Below, piece by piece: positions 9,862 to 19,191 of a stretch of DNA of 64,000 nucleotides. The DNA comes from Melioribacteraceae bacterium. GTDB lineage: Bacteria; Bacteroidota; Ignavibacteria; Ignavibacteriales; Melioribacteraceae. Under the pieces are notes generated by a model. That model saw nothing but the letters and a program-made list of their open reading frames with translations, was not told the origin of the DNA and did not search any database. Made by a program: the position numbers and the translations under genes. Within the stretch, counting starts at the first letter, position 1. Each line of letters opens with the position of its first letter. Where the stretch lies: contig JAIPBD010000013.1 in NCBI GenBank assembly GCA_021739765.1, positions 62,001-126,000 of the forward strand, written 5' to 3'.

Positions 9862-9900
9862 TATCTTTCTGTTCTATAAATAAGAAAACAAAAAACTATT

Positions 9901-10272
9901 ATGATAGAAATTAAAATACCGGAACAAGCCGCAATTCAGTTATTGATGGAAAGAATGCGGTTTGAACTCGAAATGAGAATAAAGGCTGGAATATATTCAC
10001 GAACAACTCAGTTGGAAAATCTCACCTATCAGCAAATTTTCGACCTTGTTGAATGTTCGGCTTTTGATATCATTTCTCTTTTACCACCGGACATTTTGAT
10101 AGATCGAAGTAACCTGCCGTCGATTATCGCCAAAGCAATTAAATCACTTTCGAAAATTTATTCATATTACGAGTTTAATCTCTACAGCGAAGAGAAAGCG
10201 GAACGATTGATTCTGCCGATTAAAAAACTTATTATAAAAAATAAAGATAGAGAACAATTCACAGTCAACTGA
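9901..10272 (+). CDS. Hypothetical helical protein, 123 residues
   Basis: Not recognised. Probably cytoplasmic: no signal peptide or membrane helix. Predicted largely helical, opening MIEIKIPEQAAIQLLMERMR and ending with a lysine-rich stretch. It begins 39 bases after the TPR/barrel gene and may be co-transcribed with it. Coding is supported by length, lack of a competing frame and tight spacing. Confidence 0.6.
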   Translation: MIEIKIPEQAAIQLLMERMRFELEMRIKAGIYSRTTQLENLTYQQIFDLVECSAFDIISLLPPDILIDRSNLPSIIAKAIKSLSKIYSYYEFNLYSEEKAERLILPIKKLIIKNKDREQFTVN

Positions 10273-10325
10273 TTTGTCAGTATTAGAAAGTCACCAGTCA
10301 ATCTAACAATAAATTTGGGTCATAT

Positions 10326-13178
10326 ATGAAAAGAATTTCAACCATTTTGAGCATTCTTCTGCTTTTTATTTTTACAACTTTTGCTGTTGCTCAGTCGAAA
10401 GTTTTAGAACGCGGAGGGAAAAAATATCTCAGCGGTGTCGTGATAGCCAAGTTTAAAGATGGAGCGGTTAATGTTTCATCGCCCGGAAAAGCTAACATTG
10501 ATAACAGAGTCATGGAACTTCTCAAAAACTATGGTTTCGTTGAGGCCGTCCCGAAATTTAAGTCATCACTTCAGAAAGTTAACTCACCACTTTCGAACAT
10601 AGTTGAGCTAAGATTCAAAACGACAAAAGATCCACTTTATATCGCGAACAAAATTTCCCGAATGAAAGAAATTGAATGGGCGGAACCAGACTATGTGAGT
10701 TCGTTAAATATAACTCCTAATGACGCTTCCTTCGGATCACAATGGTACCTTAAAAAAATTAACGCCGAAGCCGCATGGGATGTTACAACCGGAGATACAG
10801 CAGTCGTTGTCGCAATTTTGGATTCCGGTTTTGATATGGACCATCCCGATCTAGCGCCGAAAGTCTGGATAAATAAAGCCGAGATTCCGGATAATTCGAT
10901 TGATGATGATAACAACGGTTTTGTAGATGATGTGCGAGGTTATGACCTAAGTGATAACGATAATAATCCCGACGAACCATCTCCAATCCACGGAAGTTTA
11001 ATCGCGGGTTTGGCCGGTGCTGTTACAAATAATGGGGAAGGAATTGCCTCCATCGGTTATAATATAAAATTAATGAATGTTAAAATTACATCTTCACTCG
11101 AAAGCGATAATCTTGTAACAACCGGTTACGAAGGGATTGTTTACGCTGTTGATAACGGCGCAAAAGTAATTAACTGCAGTTGGGGAAATTACGTTGCTTC
11201 AAGTTTGGGAAAAACAGTTGTTGATTATGCGGCAGAAAATAATGTACTAATAGTTGCGGCTTCCGGGAATGAAGGAAATTCAAGTGTTTATTATCCCGCG
11301 GCTTTTGAAAAAGTTCTTTCGGTTGGTTCAACGGATTCAACAGACATAGTCTCTGATTTTACGAATTATGGTAAATCATTGGACGTAGTTGCTCCGGGAC
11401 GAGATATTTTATCAACATGGAAAGACGACACTTACGCGAGTAATAGCGGGACATCACTGGCGTCTCCGATTGTAGCCGGACTGGCCGGACTGGTTTGGAG
11501 CAGTTTCCCAAATTATACGGCAGCGCAAGTTGCAGAACAAATTCGAGTAAATGTTGATGATATTTCTTCGATAAATTCAGACAAAGAATATTATTATGGT
11601 TTGGGAAGAATAAATGCCGAAAAAGCTGTAACCGAAACTAACGCCATTGCGGTCAGGGCAATAAATATTGTTTATGAGGATTTGGGAAATGGAAACGGAG
11701 TACTAGAAACCGAAGAACAAGCGGCAATTAGTATCGATTTTACAAACTATCTTTCAGCAACTTCAAATCTGACAATTACGATTGAAACAGCCACAACCGG
11801 TATAACCATTAATAATGGAAGTTTTAGCGCAGGGGCAAAAAATTCCGGCGAGGAGTTCTCCAATAATTCAAACAAATTTACTTTTACTGTTGGTGCAAGT
11901 ACGCCGATAAATACTGAGGTTGAGTTCTTAATTAAGTATACGGACGGCAATTATTCGGATTATCAATGGACAACAGTTTCCGCCAATCCACAATACGCGA
12001 CACAAGATGCAAATAATGTATCGTTAACTGTTACTAGCGATGGTCAGTTAGCATGGGATAATTATCCATTTATTGATAGTGGTAATGACTTTGGCGACAG
12101 TTTTAGATATAAAAACGGACCTCGTGTACTTTTTGAGGGTGGATTGTTATACGGAATTTCATCCAGCAAAGTTATGGACGCAGTTCACACGAGCTATGGT
12201 AACGCGGTGAGCAAGGACTTTAAGTTAGTTACTCCTTTTACGGTCTCTTCTCCGGGAAGCATCGCTGATCAGGAAGGATACACAAAATTTAATGATGAAG
12301 GCGGCTTGTCGCGTAAATTAAGTATCGATACCGAACTTAGGACCTATTCGTATACAACTCCCGATCATGATGATTATATAATCCTTGAGTATGAATTCCA
12401 CAATAATAGCGGAGCAGTGATAGCGGATTTCTACGCCGGATTATTCCTGGATTGGGATATTCATGTCGATGACTGGTTCAACGATGTAGTTGAGTTTGAT
12501 GATGTAAATAACTTCGGTTATGTTTATGATAAAAATGGTACGACTCCGGCAACCCCTTATGTTGCAACTGTTTTGTTATCCGAAGGAACTTTAGGTCAAT
12601 ATGGTTTTGTGAACGGACCTTCTCCGGGTAAAATAGATCCAACCGCTGAATTAGGATTTACAGATTCCGATAAGTGGTCGGCTCTCACAAACGGACTCGC
12701 GGATGTTACTTCTCAAGGCGATATCGCTCAGATGGTTTCTGCCGGACCGTTTCAAATTGATGCAGATGGATCTCAAAAAGTAGCGTTCGCTATGGCAGCC
12801 GGAATGGATTATGATGAAATGTTGACTGCCGTTCAGAATGCGAGAGCAAAATATTTAACAGTAACAGATGTTGAAATGGAAGATGAAAATTTACCTAAGG
12901 AATTTTCTCTTGAACAGAATTACCCGAATCCTTTTAATCCAACTACTAAAATCAGTTTCACAATTCCTGATGGTGTAAGTTCAGATAATAATGTTTCCTT
13001 AAAAGTTTTCGATGTTCTTGGAAATGAAATTGTAACATTGGTAAACGAAAATAAACCAGCCGGGAATTATGAAGTTAATTTCGACTCAAAAGACTTTGGT
13101 CTTTCATCCGGAATTTATTTTTACAGAATTAACTCAAGCAATTTTACATCCACTCGTAAGATGATTCTCCTCAAGTAA
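10326..13178 (+). CDS. Secreted subtilisin-like (S8) serine protease with type IX sorting domain
   Basis: 950 residues. Signal peptide to about residue 22, then a propeptide-like region (YLSGVVIAKFKDG). The S8 domain (about 130-430) has all catalytic residues: Asp166 in VVAILDSGFD, His222 in IHGSLIAG, oxyanion Asn315 in AASGNEG and Ser377 in NSGTSLASPIVAG. A long beta-rich region follows, then a C-terminal sorting domain (about 870-950) containing EQNYPNPFNPTTKISFTIP and ending STRKMILLK. Expected to be exported by Sec and moved across the outer membrane by the type IX system, probably for extracellular proteolysis. Monocistronic, followed by a hairpin terminator. Confidence 0.95.
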   Translation: MKRISTILSILLLFIFTTFAVAQSKVLERGGKKYLSGVVIAKFKDGAVNVSSPGKANIDNRVMELLKNYGFVEAVPKFKSSLQKVNSPLSNIVELRFKTTKDPLYIANKISRMKEIEWAEPDYVSSLNITPNDASFGSQWYLKKINAEAAWDVTTGDTAVVVAILDSGFDMDHPDLAPKVWINKAEIPDNSIDDDNNGFVDDVRGYDLSDNDNNPDEPSPIHGSLIAGLAGAVTNNGEGIASIGYNIKLMNVKITSSLESDNLVTTGYEGIVYAVDNGAKVINCSWGNYVASSLGKTVVDYAAENNVLIVAASGNEGNSSVYYPAAFEKVLSVGSTDSTDIVSDFTNYGKSLDVVAPGRDILSTWKDDTYASNSGTSLASPIVAGLAGLVWSSFPNYTAAQVAEQIRVNVDDISSINSDKEYYYGLGRINAEKAVTETNAIAVRAINIVYEDLGNGNGVLETEEQAAISIDFTNYLSATSNLTITIETATTGITINNGSFSAGAKNSGEEFSNNSNKFTFTVGASTPINTEVEFLIKYTDGNYSDYQWTTVSANPQYATQDANNVSLTVTSDGQLAWDNYPFIDSGNDFGDSFRYKNGPRVLFEGGLLYGISSSKVMDAVHTSYGNAVSKDFKLVTPFTVSSPGSIADQEGYTKFNDEGGLSRKLSIDTELRTYSYTTPDHDDYIILEYEFHNNSGAVIADFYAGLFLDWDIHVDDWFNDVVEFDDVNNFGYVYDKNGTTPATPYVATVLLSEGTLGQYGFVNGPSPGKIDPTAELGFTDSDKWSALTNGLADVTSQGDIAQMVSAGPFQIDADGSQKVAFAMAAGMDYDEMLTAVQNARAKYLTVTDVEMEDENLPKEFSLEQNYPNPFNPTTKISFTIPDGVSSDNNVSLKVFDVLGNEIVTLVNENKPAGNYEVNFDSKDFGLSSGIYFYRINSSNFTSTRKMILLK

Positions 13179-13188
13179 ATTCATAATT

Positions 13189-13218
13189 ATCAGAGGTGTT
13201 CCGATGAATACCTCTGAT
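13189..13218 (+). terminator. Hairpin terminator after the S8 protease gene
   Basis: Nine-base stem ATCAGAGGT (13189-13197) and ACCTCTGAT (13210-13218) with a 12-base loop, followed by TTCCTTTTG, 10 bases after the stop codon. Confidence 0.6.
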
Positions 13219-13350
13219 TTCCTTTTGTCAGTTTTTGTCAAAAGTTACTTCATAGTTTGTAAAACTCATTATATTTGCACCTTGTTTTAACAGCATGCTT
13301 TTCTATATTGTTTGGAAAAGTATGATTTGTAGTAATAGGAAGATGAGTAA

Positions 13351-13626
13351 ATGACAAAACTAATGACACTTGATGTTTTATCGAGCATAAAAGGTGCTAA
13401 ATCTTCCGATGCTGTTGATGAGTTATTTAAAGTAATTAAAAACGCTCATTTCGATAAGAACGAAAAAGTTTTTTCAAAATCGACAATCATAAATGCTGTT
13501 CTTTTGGAAAACTTGCGCGACGATGAAATTATCCAAAGTTCGCAGACTGAAAAAGAATTAATTAAGAAGAATTTCCCCAATGAGAAAAACGGCTTCCTCG
13601 TTGTTTCAAAAGTAATCGATAATTAA
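13351..13626 (+). CDS. gatC: GatC-like subunit of Asp/Glu-tRNA amidotransferase (divergent N-terminus)
   Basis: 91 residues. The C-terminal half matches GatC: AVLLENLRDDEIIQSSQTEK resembles the family's LREDEV block, and NEKNGFLVVSKVIDN resembles its usual GFFKVPKVIE ending. The N-terminal half lacks the clear helical pattern of typical GatC (usually 95-100 residues) and is hard to align. GatC wraps around and stabilises GatA and GatB. The gene ends three bases before gatA, the expected order. Identification rests mainly on the C-terminal motif plus position. Confidence 0.72.
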   Translation: MTKLMTLDVLSSIKGAKSSDAVDELFKVIKNAHFDKNEKVFSKSTIINAVLLENLRDDEIIQSSQTEKELIKKNFPNEKNGFLVVSKVIDN

Positions 13627-13628
13627 GC

Positions 13629-15041
13629 ATGTCCTCAGAAATAATAAGAATCCATAATAAGCTGAAAAGCAAAGAAATTTCCTGCACTGAATTCGTGAAA
13701 GGAAAATTAAAAGAACTTGAGGAGAGCACTTCAAATTCTGCTAATTTTTTATTAACTGAATCTGCTCTTAAACGGGCCCAAGCTGTTGATGAGAAAATTG
13801 CCAATGGAGCTGAAATCGGATTACTCGAAGGAATTCCATTCGGAATTAAGGATGTATTCTTGCTGCAAGGTGAGTTCGCTTCAGCCGCTTCGGATTTCCT
13901 GAAAAGTTACATCTCCCCTTATACCGCAACGGCCATTCAAAAATTAATCGACGCCGGCGCGATTCCGATTGTAAAAGAAAATTGCGATAGCTTCGGTCAT
14001 GGAAGCAGCAGTGAAAATACTGTGTTTGGTCCGGTAAAAAATGCCCTGAATGAAAAACTGGTTGCCGGAGGTTCAAGCGGCGGGAGCGCGGTTAATGTTG
14101 CAAAAGGATATACATTATTTTCCGTTGGGGGAGATACAGGCGGGTCAATTCGTCAACCGGCGGGATACAATAAAGTTTACGGAATGAAACCGACATACGG
14201 CAGAATTTCTCGTTATGGATTGATGGCATATGCTTCATCGACGGATTGTGTAGGACCGATTTCCAATAGTGTTGAAGACATTTCAACTTTATTAAATGTG
14301 ATGAGCGGAAAAGATTATCACGATCAAACCTCTTTGGTCTCGTCACCGATCTCTGAAAATATTTTCAAGAGGAAAAATGAAGCTCCAAAATACAAAATTG
14401 GCTATTATAAAAATTTTTTAGATAGCGAAGCAATTGATCCGAAAATAAAAGCCGACTTTCTAAAACTGATTGATCAATTAAAATTAAATAATATAGAAGT
14501 TATTGAACTTGATTTTTATGATTCCGGTATACTTGTATCAACATACTACACAATCGCAATGGCTGAAACAGCATCAAATCTTGCACGGCTTGACGGTACA
14601 AATTACGGAAATCGTTTAACCGCTGAATCTCTGAAAGAGAGTTACTCTTTAACCCGATCTGAAAATTTCACGGATGAAACCAAACGAAGAATTATCGGTG
14701 GCAATCAAGTTTTGTCGCAAGGTCATTCCGAAGAAATATATTTGAAAGCAAGAGCGATAAGAGAAAAAATTGAGCAAAGTTTTATTGACGAATTTCAGGA
14801 AGTGGATATAATTATTTCTCCGGTATCGCCAACCCCTCCTCCAAAAATTGGTGATAACTTAAACGATCCGTTAGCTATGTATTTATCCGATGCTTATACC
14901 GTAGGATTTAGTCTTGGTGGTTTACCAACACTTTCAGCGCCGTTCGGAACCGAAACGGGAATTCAAATTACCGCAGAAAAAATGGGAGAAGAAAAAATTC
15001 TCGAGTTTGTAATTTATCTCAGGGACGAAATTTATGGATAG
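13629..15041 (+). CDS. gatA: Asp-tRNA(Asn)/Glu-tRNA(Gln) amidotransferase subunit A
   Basis: Amidase-signature enzyme that releases ammonia from glutamine or asparagine for transamidation of mischarged tRNA. 470 residues, normal length. The Ser-cisSer-Lys triad is intact: Lys74 in GIPFGIKDVF, Ser149 in VAGGSSGGSA and Ser173 in GGDTGGSIRQPAG. It starts 3 bases after gatC and its last 8 bases overlap the start of the gatB-aspS fusion, so translation is probably coupled. With the fused AspRS next door, formation of Asn-tRNA(Asn) is the likeliest main task. Confidence 0.96.
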   Translation: MSSEIIRIHNKLKSKEISCTEFVKGKLKELEESTSNSANFLLTESALKRAQAVDEKIANGAEIGLLEGIPFGIKDVFLLQGEFASAASDFLKSYISPYTATAIQKLIDAGAIPIVKENCDSFGHGSSSENTVFGPVKNALNEKLVAGGSSGGSAVNVAKGYTLFSVGGDTGGSIRQPAGYNKVYGMKPTYGRISRYGLMAYASSTDCVGPISNSVEDISTLLNVMSGKDYHDQTSLVSSPISENIFKRKNEAPKYKIGYYKNFLDSEAIDPKIKADFLKLIDQLKLNNIEVIELDFYDSGILVSTYYTIAMAETASNLARLDGTNYGNRLTAESLKESYSLTRSENFTDETKRRIIGGNQVLSQGHSEEIYLKARAIREKIEQSFIDEFQEVDIIISPVSPTPPPKIGDNLNDPLAMYLSDAYTVGFSLGGLPTLSAPFGTETGIQITAEKMGEEKILEFVIYLRDEIYG

Positions 15042-18000
15042 GGAGAAATTACAGGAAGAGCTCGAATTCCATGGACTTGAAGTAGTAATTGGATTAGAAA
15101 CTCATATCCGCCTCAATACAAAAACTAAATTATTCTGTGCTTGTTCAACTGAAGAGAATGCTATCCCGAATGAGAATATTTGTCCGATTTGTACCGGTCA
15201 GATGGGAGTTTTGCCGGCAGTGAATAAAGAGGCGATCCGTAAAGCCATTTATTTTGGAAAAGCTGTTGAATCTAATATTAATGAAATGATTTCTTGGGAT
15301 CGAAAGCATTACGAATATCCCGATCTTCCTAAAAATTTCCAGCTTACACAATTTAGAAATCCTATTATTCCTGATGGAGTGGTTAGTTGTTATCGAGATG
15401 ATGGCTCAACATTTACGGTTGAAATCGAGCAAGTTCACATTGAAGAAGACGCGGCAAAATTGGTGCATGAAGTTGATCAAACTTTAATTGATTTTAACAA
15501 AGGCGGAGTTCCGCTCATTGAAGTTGTTACAAAACCTTGCATCAGCATTATCCGTGATGCTGCAACTTATGCGCAATACTTACAACGCATTGTTCAAAAC
15601 CTTGGAATATCTTATGCCAACCTTGAAAAGGGTGAGTTTAAGTCAGACGTGAGCGTCTCTTTGCGAAAGAAAGGGAGCAAGGATCTAAATCCCCGTGCAG
15701 AGATAAAAAACCTTAATTCGTTTAAGTTTATGATGGATGCCTTGAGCGAAGAAGTTGTTAAACAACTTGAATATTTTGTTGAGCACAAATCACCGCGTCC
15801 CGAGCAAATTACTGTACTTTGGGATGAGCATCTTAAGAGCACAAAAACGATGCGCTCCAAAGAATTTGCCGCTGATTATCGCTATCTGGCCGAACCGGAT
15901 ATTCCATTTGTTAATATTAAATCTGAAATCAATCAAATTGAAGTTGATATTGCCTTATTACCGTTTGCGATTGAAACCGCTTTAATTAAAGGCGGAGTGC
16001 TGCCCCAAGACGCTAAGTTTTTTACTTCGGATACGAATCGTTCGAAAATATTTAATGCCATAAACGAAAAAGTGAATGAGGCTGAGTTTGTAGCAAAGAT
16101 GCTGCTGAATAATATTCCAAATGATGAATATCATAAAATTAAGAGCCCGGATAAATTCAGTGAAATTTTTATACTATTTAAAAATGAGAAAATAACACCA
16201 GCGTTATTGAGGACAGCTATCCCCAAATTACTCGCTGACCCGGAATATGATTATAATTCATATTTTGATAATAGTACTATTACAGATCAACAAATAGAAA
16301 TTATTATAAGAGAAGTCTTAGCAAAGAATGACGCCATTGTGGCTGATATCAAATCCGGGAATACGAAAAGAATAGGGTCGCTGGTTGGCTCAGTTATGAA
16401 AAAAGTTCGCGGAGCCGCTTCCGGGAAGGTTATTCAGGAAAAAATACTATCTCAGATTTCCGGAGGAGCTAATTTAATCTCCAAAGAAATCAATGAAGAA
16501 AGTGATCGGCAAAAAAAGCAATCTGGTATAGAAGCCGCTCACGGCCTTAATGAAACCGATCTCGAAAATATTAAAAACGTTGTAAAAGAAAATTATCGAA
16601 CCCACAGAATTTGTGATATCGATGAAACGTTTGTTAGGGAAACCGTAACTCTAGCCGGATGGGTTTCCAGTATAAGAGATCATGGTGAATTGGTTTTTAT
16701 AGATCTACGGGATACAAGTTATGAGATATTCCAAATCCGATTGCACAGAACAAACTTTCCGGATATTGATTCACTCGCGAAACTGAAACCCGAATCGGTG
16801 ATTCTCGTGGAAGGGAAAATTATCGGAAGGGAAACTGATGATTTTAATCCCGGAATAAGAACAGGAAAATTAGAACTTGATACCACTCATTTAGAAATAT
16901 TAAACAGAGCAAAGACTTTACCCTTTGAAATCAAGCGTGCGCTAAAAACTCAAGAAAATGTAAGATTTAAATATAAATTTTTGGATCATCGCGGAGCGGA
17001 AATACGGAAAGCTCTTGTAAACCGGCATCGAGTTATTAAATTGATTCGGGACATTCTCGATCAGAAAGATTTTATTGAAGTTGAAACACCAATACTTTCG
17101 GCGGGCACTGATGAAGGTGCTCGTGAGTTCATCGTTCCAAGCAGAAAATTTCCGGGCAAATTTTATACTTTGCCCCAAGCTCCCCAGCAATTCAAACAGA
17201 TGCTTATGGTTGGCGGATTCGAAAGGTACTTTCAGATTGCGAGATGTTTCCGGGATGAGGATTCCCGCGGCGATCGCCAGCCTGAATTTACCCAGTTGGA
17301 TATGGAGCTTTCATATATTAGTATGAAGCAAGTTATCGAACTTAATACAGATTTATTTATTGAAATTGTAAATAAAATATACGGCAAAAAATGGAAGTTA
17401 TTTCCGTTCACAATTCTGACTTATAAAGAATCGATGCAACGATACGGAACCGATCGGCCTGATCTGCGATATGGGTTGGAAATGATTGATATAACTGAAA
17501 AAGTTAAAAAGACATCATTTAATGTTTTTAAGAAACCAATTGAGCAAGGGGGAATAGTTAAATGCATTAATCTTGAGGGTAAACTTTCGCCGAAACGTGT
17601 TTCAAAAAAACAGATTGAAAAATTAACGAGGATTGCCCAAGAAAATGGGCTTGGCGGTTTGGCTTACATAATTGTAAACGAAAATGATTTACAATCGCCA
17701 TTAATCAAATATCTTGGTGAAGATGTCGCGGAAAAAATTATTGAAAAATCAAATGCAGTTCCAGGCGATATTGTTTTCTTTTCGGCAGCAGATGAAAAGA
17801 CGGCAAATAAAGCTTTGGATGCCGTTCGCCAGGAAATGGCGGCTATGTTAAATCTGGTAAAACCAAATGAGTTACATCCGGCCTGGGTTATTGATTTCCC
17901 TCTATTTGAAAAACTTGATGAAGGTGGATGGACTTTCTCTCACAACCCTTTTTCGATGCCAAAAGTTGAAAATTTGATCAACCATCTTAACGGGGAAAAT

Positions 18001-18366
18001 ATTGGGGAAATAATTTCTCAGCAATACGATCTCGTATTGAACGGATATGAAATTGGCGGCGGTTCGATTCGTGCCCATAAATCAGAGATTCTTGAAGCTA
18101 CTTTTCGGAATATGGGCTACAGCAAAGATGAAATGATGAAAACAATCGGACACATGCACGAAGCATTTCAATTCGGCGCTCCTCCACATGGTGGAATTGC
18201 CTGGGGCATTGACCGGCTAATTATGATATTGGAAAAAAAATCATCAATCCGCGATGTTATTGCTTTTCCCAAAACCGGTTCGGGTGAAGACCTGATGTTT
18301 GGAAGCCCGTCAGAATTGCCAGAAGCGAAAATACATGAAGCGAATATTAAATCAATAATTGAATAA
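15034..18366 (+). CDS. gatB-aspS: GatB fused to aspartyl-tRNA synthetase
   Basis: One uninterrupted 1110-residue frame with two complete enzymes. Residues about 14-480 are GatB: GLEVVIGLETHIRL, zinc cysteines 35, 37, 50 and 53, and the C-terminal YqeY-like tRNA-binding helices ending near KVIQEKIL. A hydrophilic linker (about 481-514) leads to a full bacterial-type AspRS: OB-fold anticodon domain (520-615), class II motif 2 RCFRDEDSRGDRQPEFTQLD (738-757), a GAD insertion domain (about 838-935) and motif 3 GIAWGIDRLIMIL. AspRS residue 550 is His in the RDHG loop, the state reported for non-discriminating enzymes such as that of Pseudomonas aeruginosa; discriminating E. coli AspRS has Leu. This predicts Asp-tRNA(Asn) made and amidated by one polypeptide plus GatA and GatC. 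Confidence 0.95.
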   Translation: MDREKLQEELEFHGLEVVIGLETHIRLNTKTKLFCACSTEENAIPNENICPICTGQMGVLPAVNKEAIRKAIYFGKAVESNINEMISWDRKHYEYPDLPKNFQLTQFRNPIIPDGVVSCYRDDGSTFTVEIEQVHIEEDAAKLVHEVDQTLIDFNKGGVPLIEVVTKPCISIIRDAATYAQYLQRIVQNLGISYANLEKGEFKSDVSVSLRKKGSKDLNPRAEIKNLNSFKFMMDALSEEVVKQLEYFVEHKSPRPEQITVLWDEHLKSTKTMRSKEFAADYRYLAEPDIPFVNIKSEINQIEVDIALLPFAIETALIKGGVLPQDAKFFTSDTNRSKIFNAINEKVNEAEFVAKMLLNNIPNDEYHKIKSPDKFSEIFILFKNEKITPALLRTAIPKLLADPEYDYNSYFDNSTITDQQIEIIIREVLAKNDAIVADIKSGNTKRIGSLVGSVMKKVRGAASGKVIQEKILSQISGGANLISKEINEESDRQKKQSGIEAAHGLNETDLENIKNVVKENYRTHRICDIDETFVRETVTLAGWVSSIRDHGELVFIDLRDTSYEIFQIRLHRTNFPDIDSLAKLKPESVILVEGKIIGRETDDFNPGIRTGKLELDTTHLEILNRAKTLPFEIKRALKTQENVRFKYKFLDHRGAEIRKALVNRHRVIKLIRDILDQKDFIEVETPILSAGTDEGAREFIVPSRKFPGKFYTLPQAPQQFKQMLMVGGFERYFQIARCFRDEDSRGDRQPEFTQLDMELSYISMKQVIELNTDLFIEIVNKIYGKKWKLFPFTILTYKESMQRYGTDRPDLRYGLEMIDITEKVKKTSFNVFKKPIEQGGIVKCINLEGKLSPKRVSKKQIEKLTRIAQENGLGGLAYIIVNENDLQSPLIKYLGEDVAEKIIEKSNAVPGDIVFFSAADEKTANKALDAVRQEMAAMLNLVKPNELHPAWVIDFPLFEKLDEGGWTFSHNPFSMPKVENLINHLNGENIGEIISQQYDLVLNGYEIGGGSIRAHKSEILEATFRNMGYSKDEMMKTIGHMHEAFQFGAPPHGGIAWGIDRLIMILEKKSSIRDVIAFPKTGSGEDLMFGSPSELPEAKIHEANIKSIIE

Positions 18367-18398
18367 TAGAGTATTAACTACTGTCGATTTAAAACTGT

Positions 18399-18417
18399 CG
18401 AGTTCCTCGTTTTTTTT
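18399..18417 (+). terminator. Small hairpin with T tract after the amidation operon
   Basis: CGAG-TTC-CTCG (18399-18409) followed by eight T residues, 33 bases after the fusion stop. The stem is short, so this is only a probable terminator. Confidence 0.45.
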
Positions 18418-18516
18418 GCTTGCTTAACTTCCTAACAATTTCATATTTATAAAACCGTTCCACAAATTTTAGTTTTATTCCTTATTTTGCCTCCTTTCAT
18501 TACCGAAGAGCTATAT

Positions 18517-19188
18517 ATGAATCAAAAAGCCGATGAATTTATTACTTTCCCATTTGATAAAAAATCTTCTGAGGAGATGAAAAAGAAATCGGAGGATTTT
18601 TACAAGCTGGTGAATCAACGTCGGACAATCCGCGATTTTTCAGAGGAATCTTTCCCTATTGAAGTGATCCAAAACTGTATTAAAGCCGCAAACACAGCTC
18701 CGAGTGGGGCTAATCATCAACCGTGGACTTTTGTTGTTATTCAAAACGCCGGAATAAAAAAGGAGATTAGAATTGCCGCTGAAAAGGAAGAAGCTGAGTT
18801 CTATGGCGGACGCGCTCCAAAAGATTGGCTCGATGATTTGAAAAAATTCGGAACGGATGCAAATAAACCCTTTCTCGAAAATGCGCCTTACTTGATCGCA
18901 ATTTTTGAACGAAAATTTGAAATTGGCGCTTCCGGGGAAAAAATTAAAAATTATTATGTGAAAGAATCTGTCGGACTCGCAGCCGGGTTACTGATTACAG
19001 CGCTTCATATCGCAGGAGTCGCGACACTTACACATACTCCGAGTCCGATGAATTTTTTAAACAAAATATTGGAACGCCCGGAAAATGAAAAACCATTTTT
19101 GCTTCTGGTAACCGGATTCCCATCCGATGGTTGCAAAGTTCCGGTAATTAAGAGGAAAGATTTAGAAGAAGTGATGCTGCTTAAATAA
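18517..19188 (+). CDS. Nitroreductase-fold flavoprotein, iodotyrosine deiodinase (IYD) homolog
   Basis: 223 residues from ATG at 18517; an upstream in-frame TTG is less likely. The sequence follows mammalian IYD closely along its catalytic domain: RRTIRDFS with FMN-contacting arginines 35, 36 and 39, then APSGANHQPWTFVV, then the active-site lid. The IYD substrate-zwitterion triad is conserved in identity and spacing: Glu92, Tyr96 and Lys117 (human Glu157, Tyr161, Lys182). The C-terminal part has VATLTHTPSPMNFL and RPENEKPFLLLVTGFPSD. IYD reductively removes halogen from halotyrosines; bacterial homologs with this activity are known in Bacteroidota. Substrate here is inferred. Stands alone, convergent with a redoxin gene. 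Confidence 0.85.
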   Translation: MNQKADEFITFPFDKKSSEEMKKKSEDFYKLVNQRRTIRDFSEESFPIEVIQNCIKAANTAPSGANHQPWTFVVIQNAGIKKEIRIAAEKEEAEFYGGRAPKDWLDDLKKFGTDANKPFLENAPYLIAIFERKFEIGASGEKIKNYYVKESVGLAAGLLITALHIAGVATLTHTPSPMNFLNKILERPENEKPFLLLVTGFPSDGCKVPVIKRKDLEEVMLLK

Positions 19189-19191
19189 AAG

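Noticed and set aside
13226-13240. TGTCA-N5-TGTCA upstream of gatC, considered as another box of the two-component regulon
   Set aside because: It overlaps the downstream side of the S8 gene terminator, is 111 bp from the gatC start, and a housekeeping operon is an unlikely target; may be chance.
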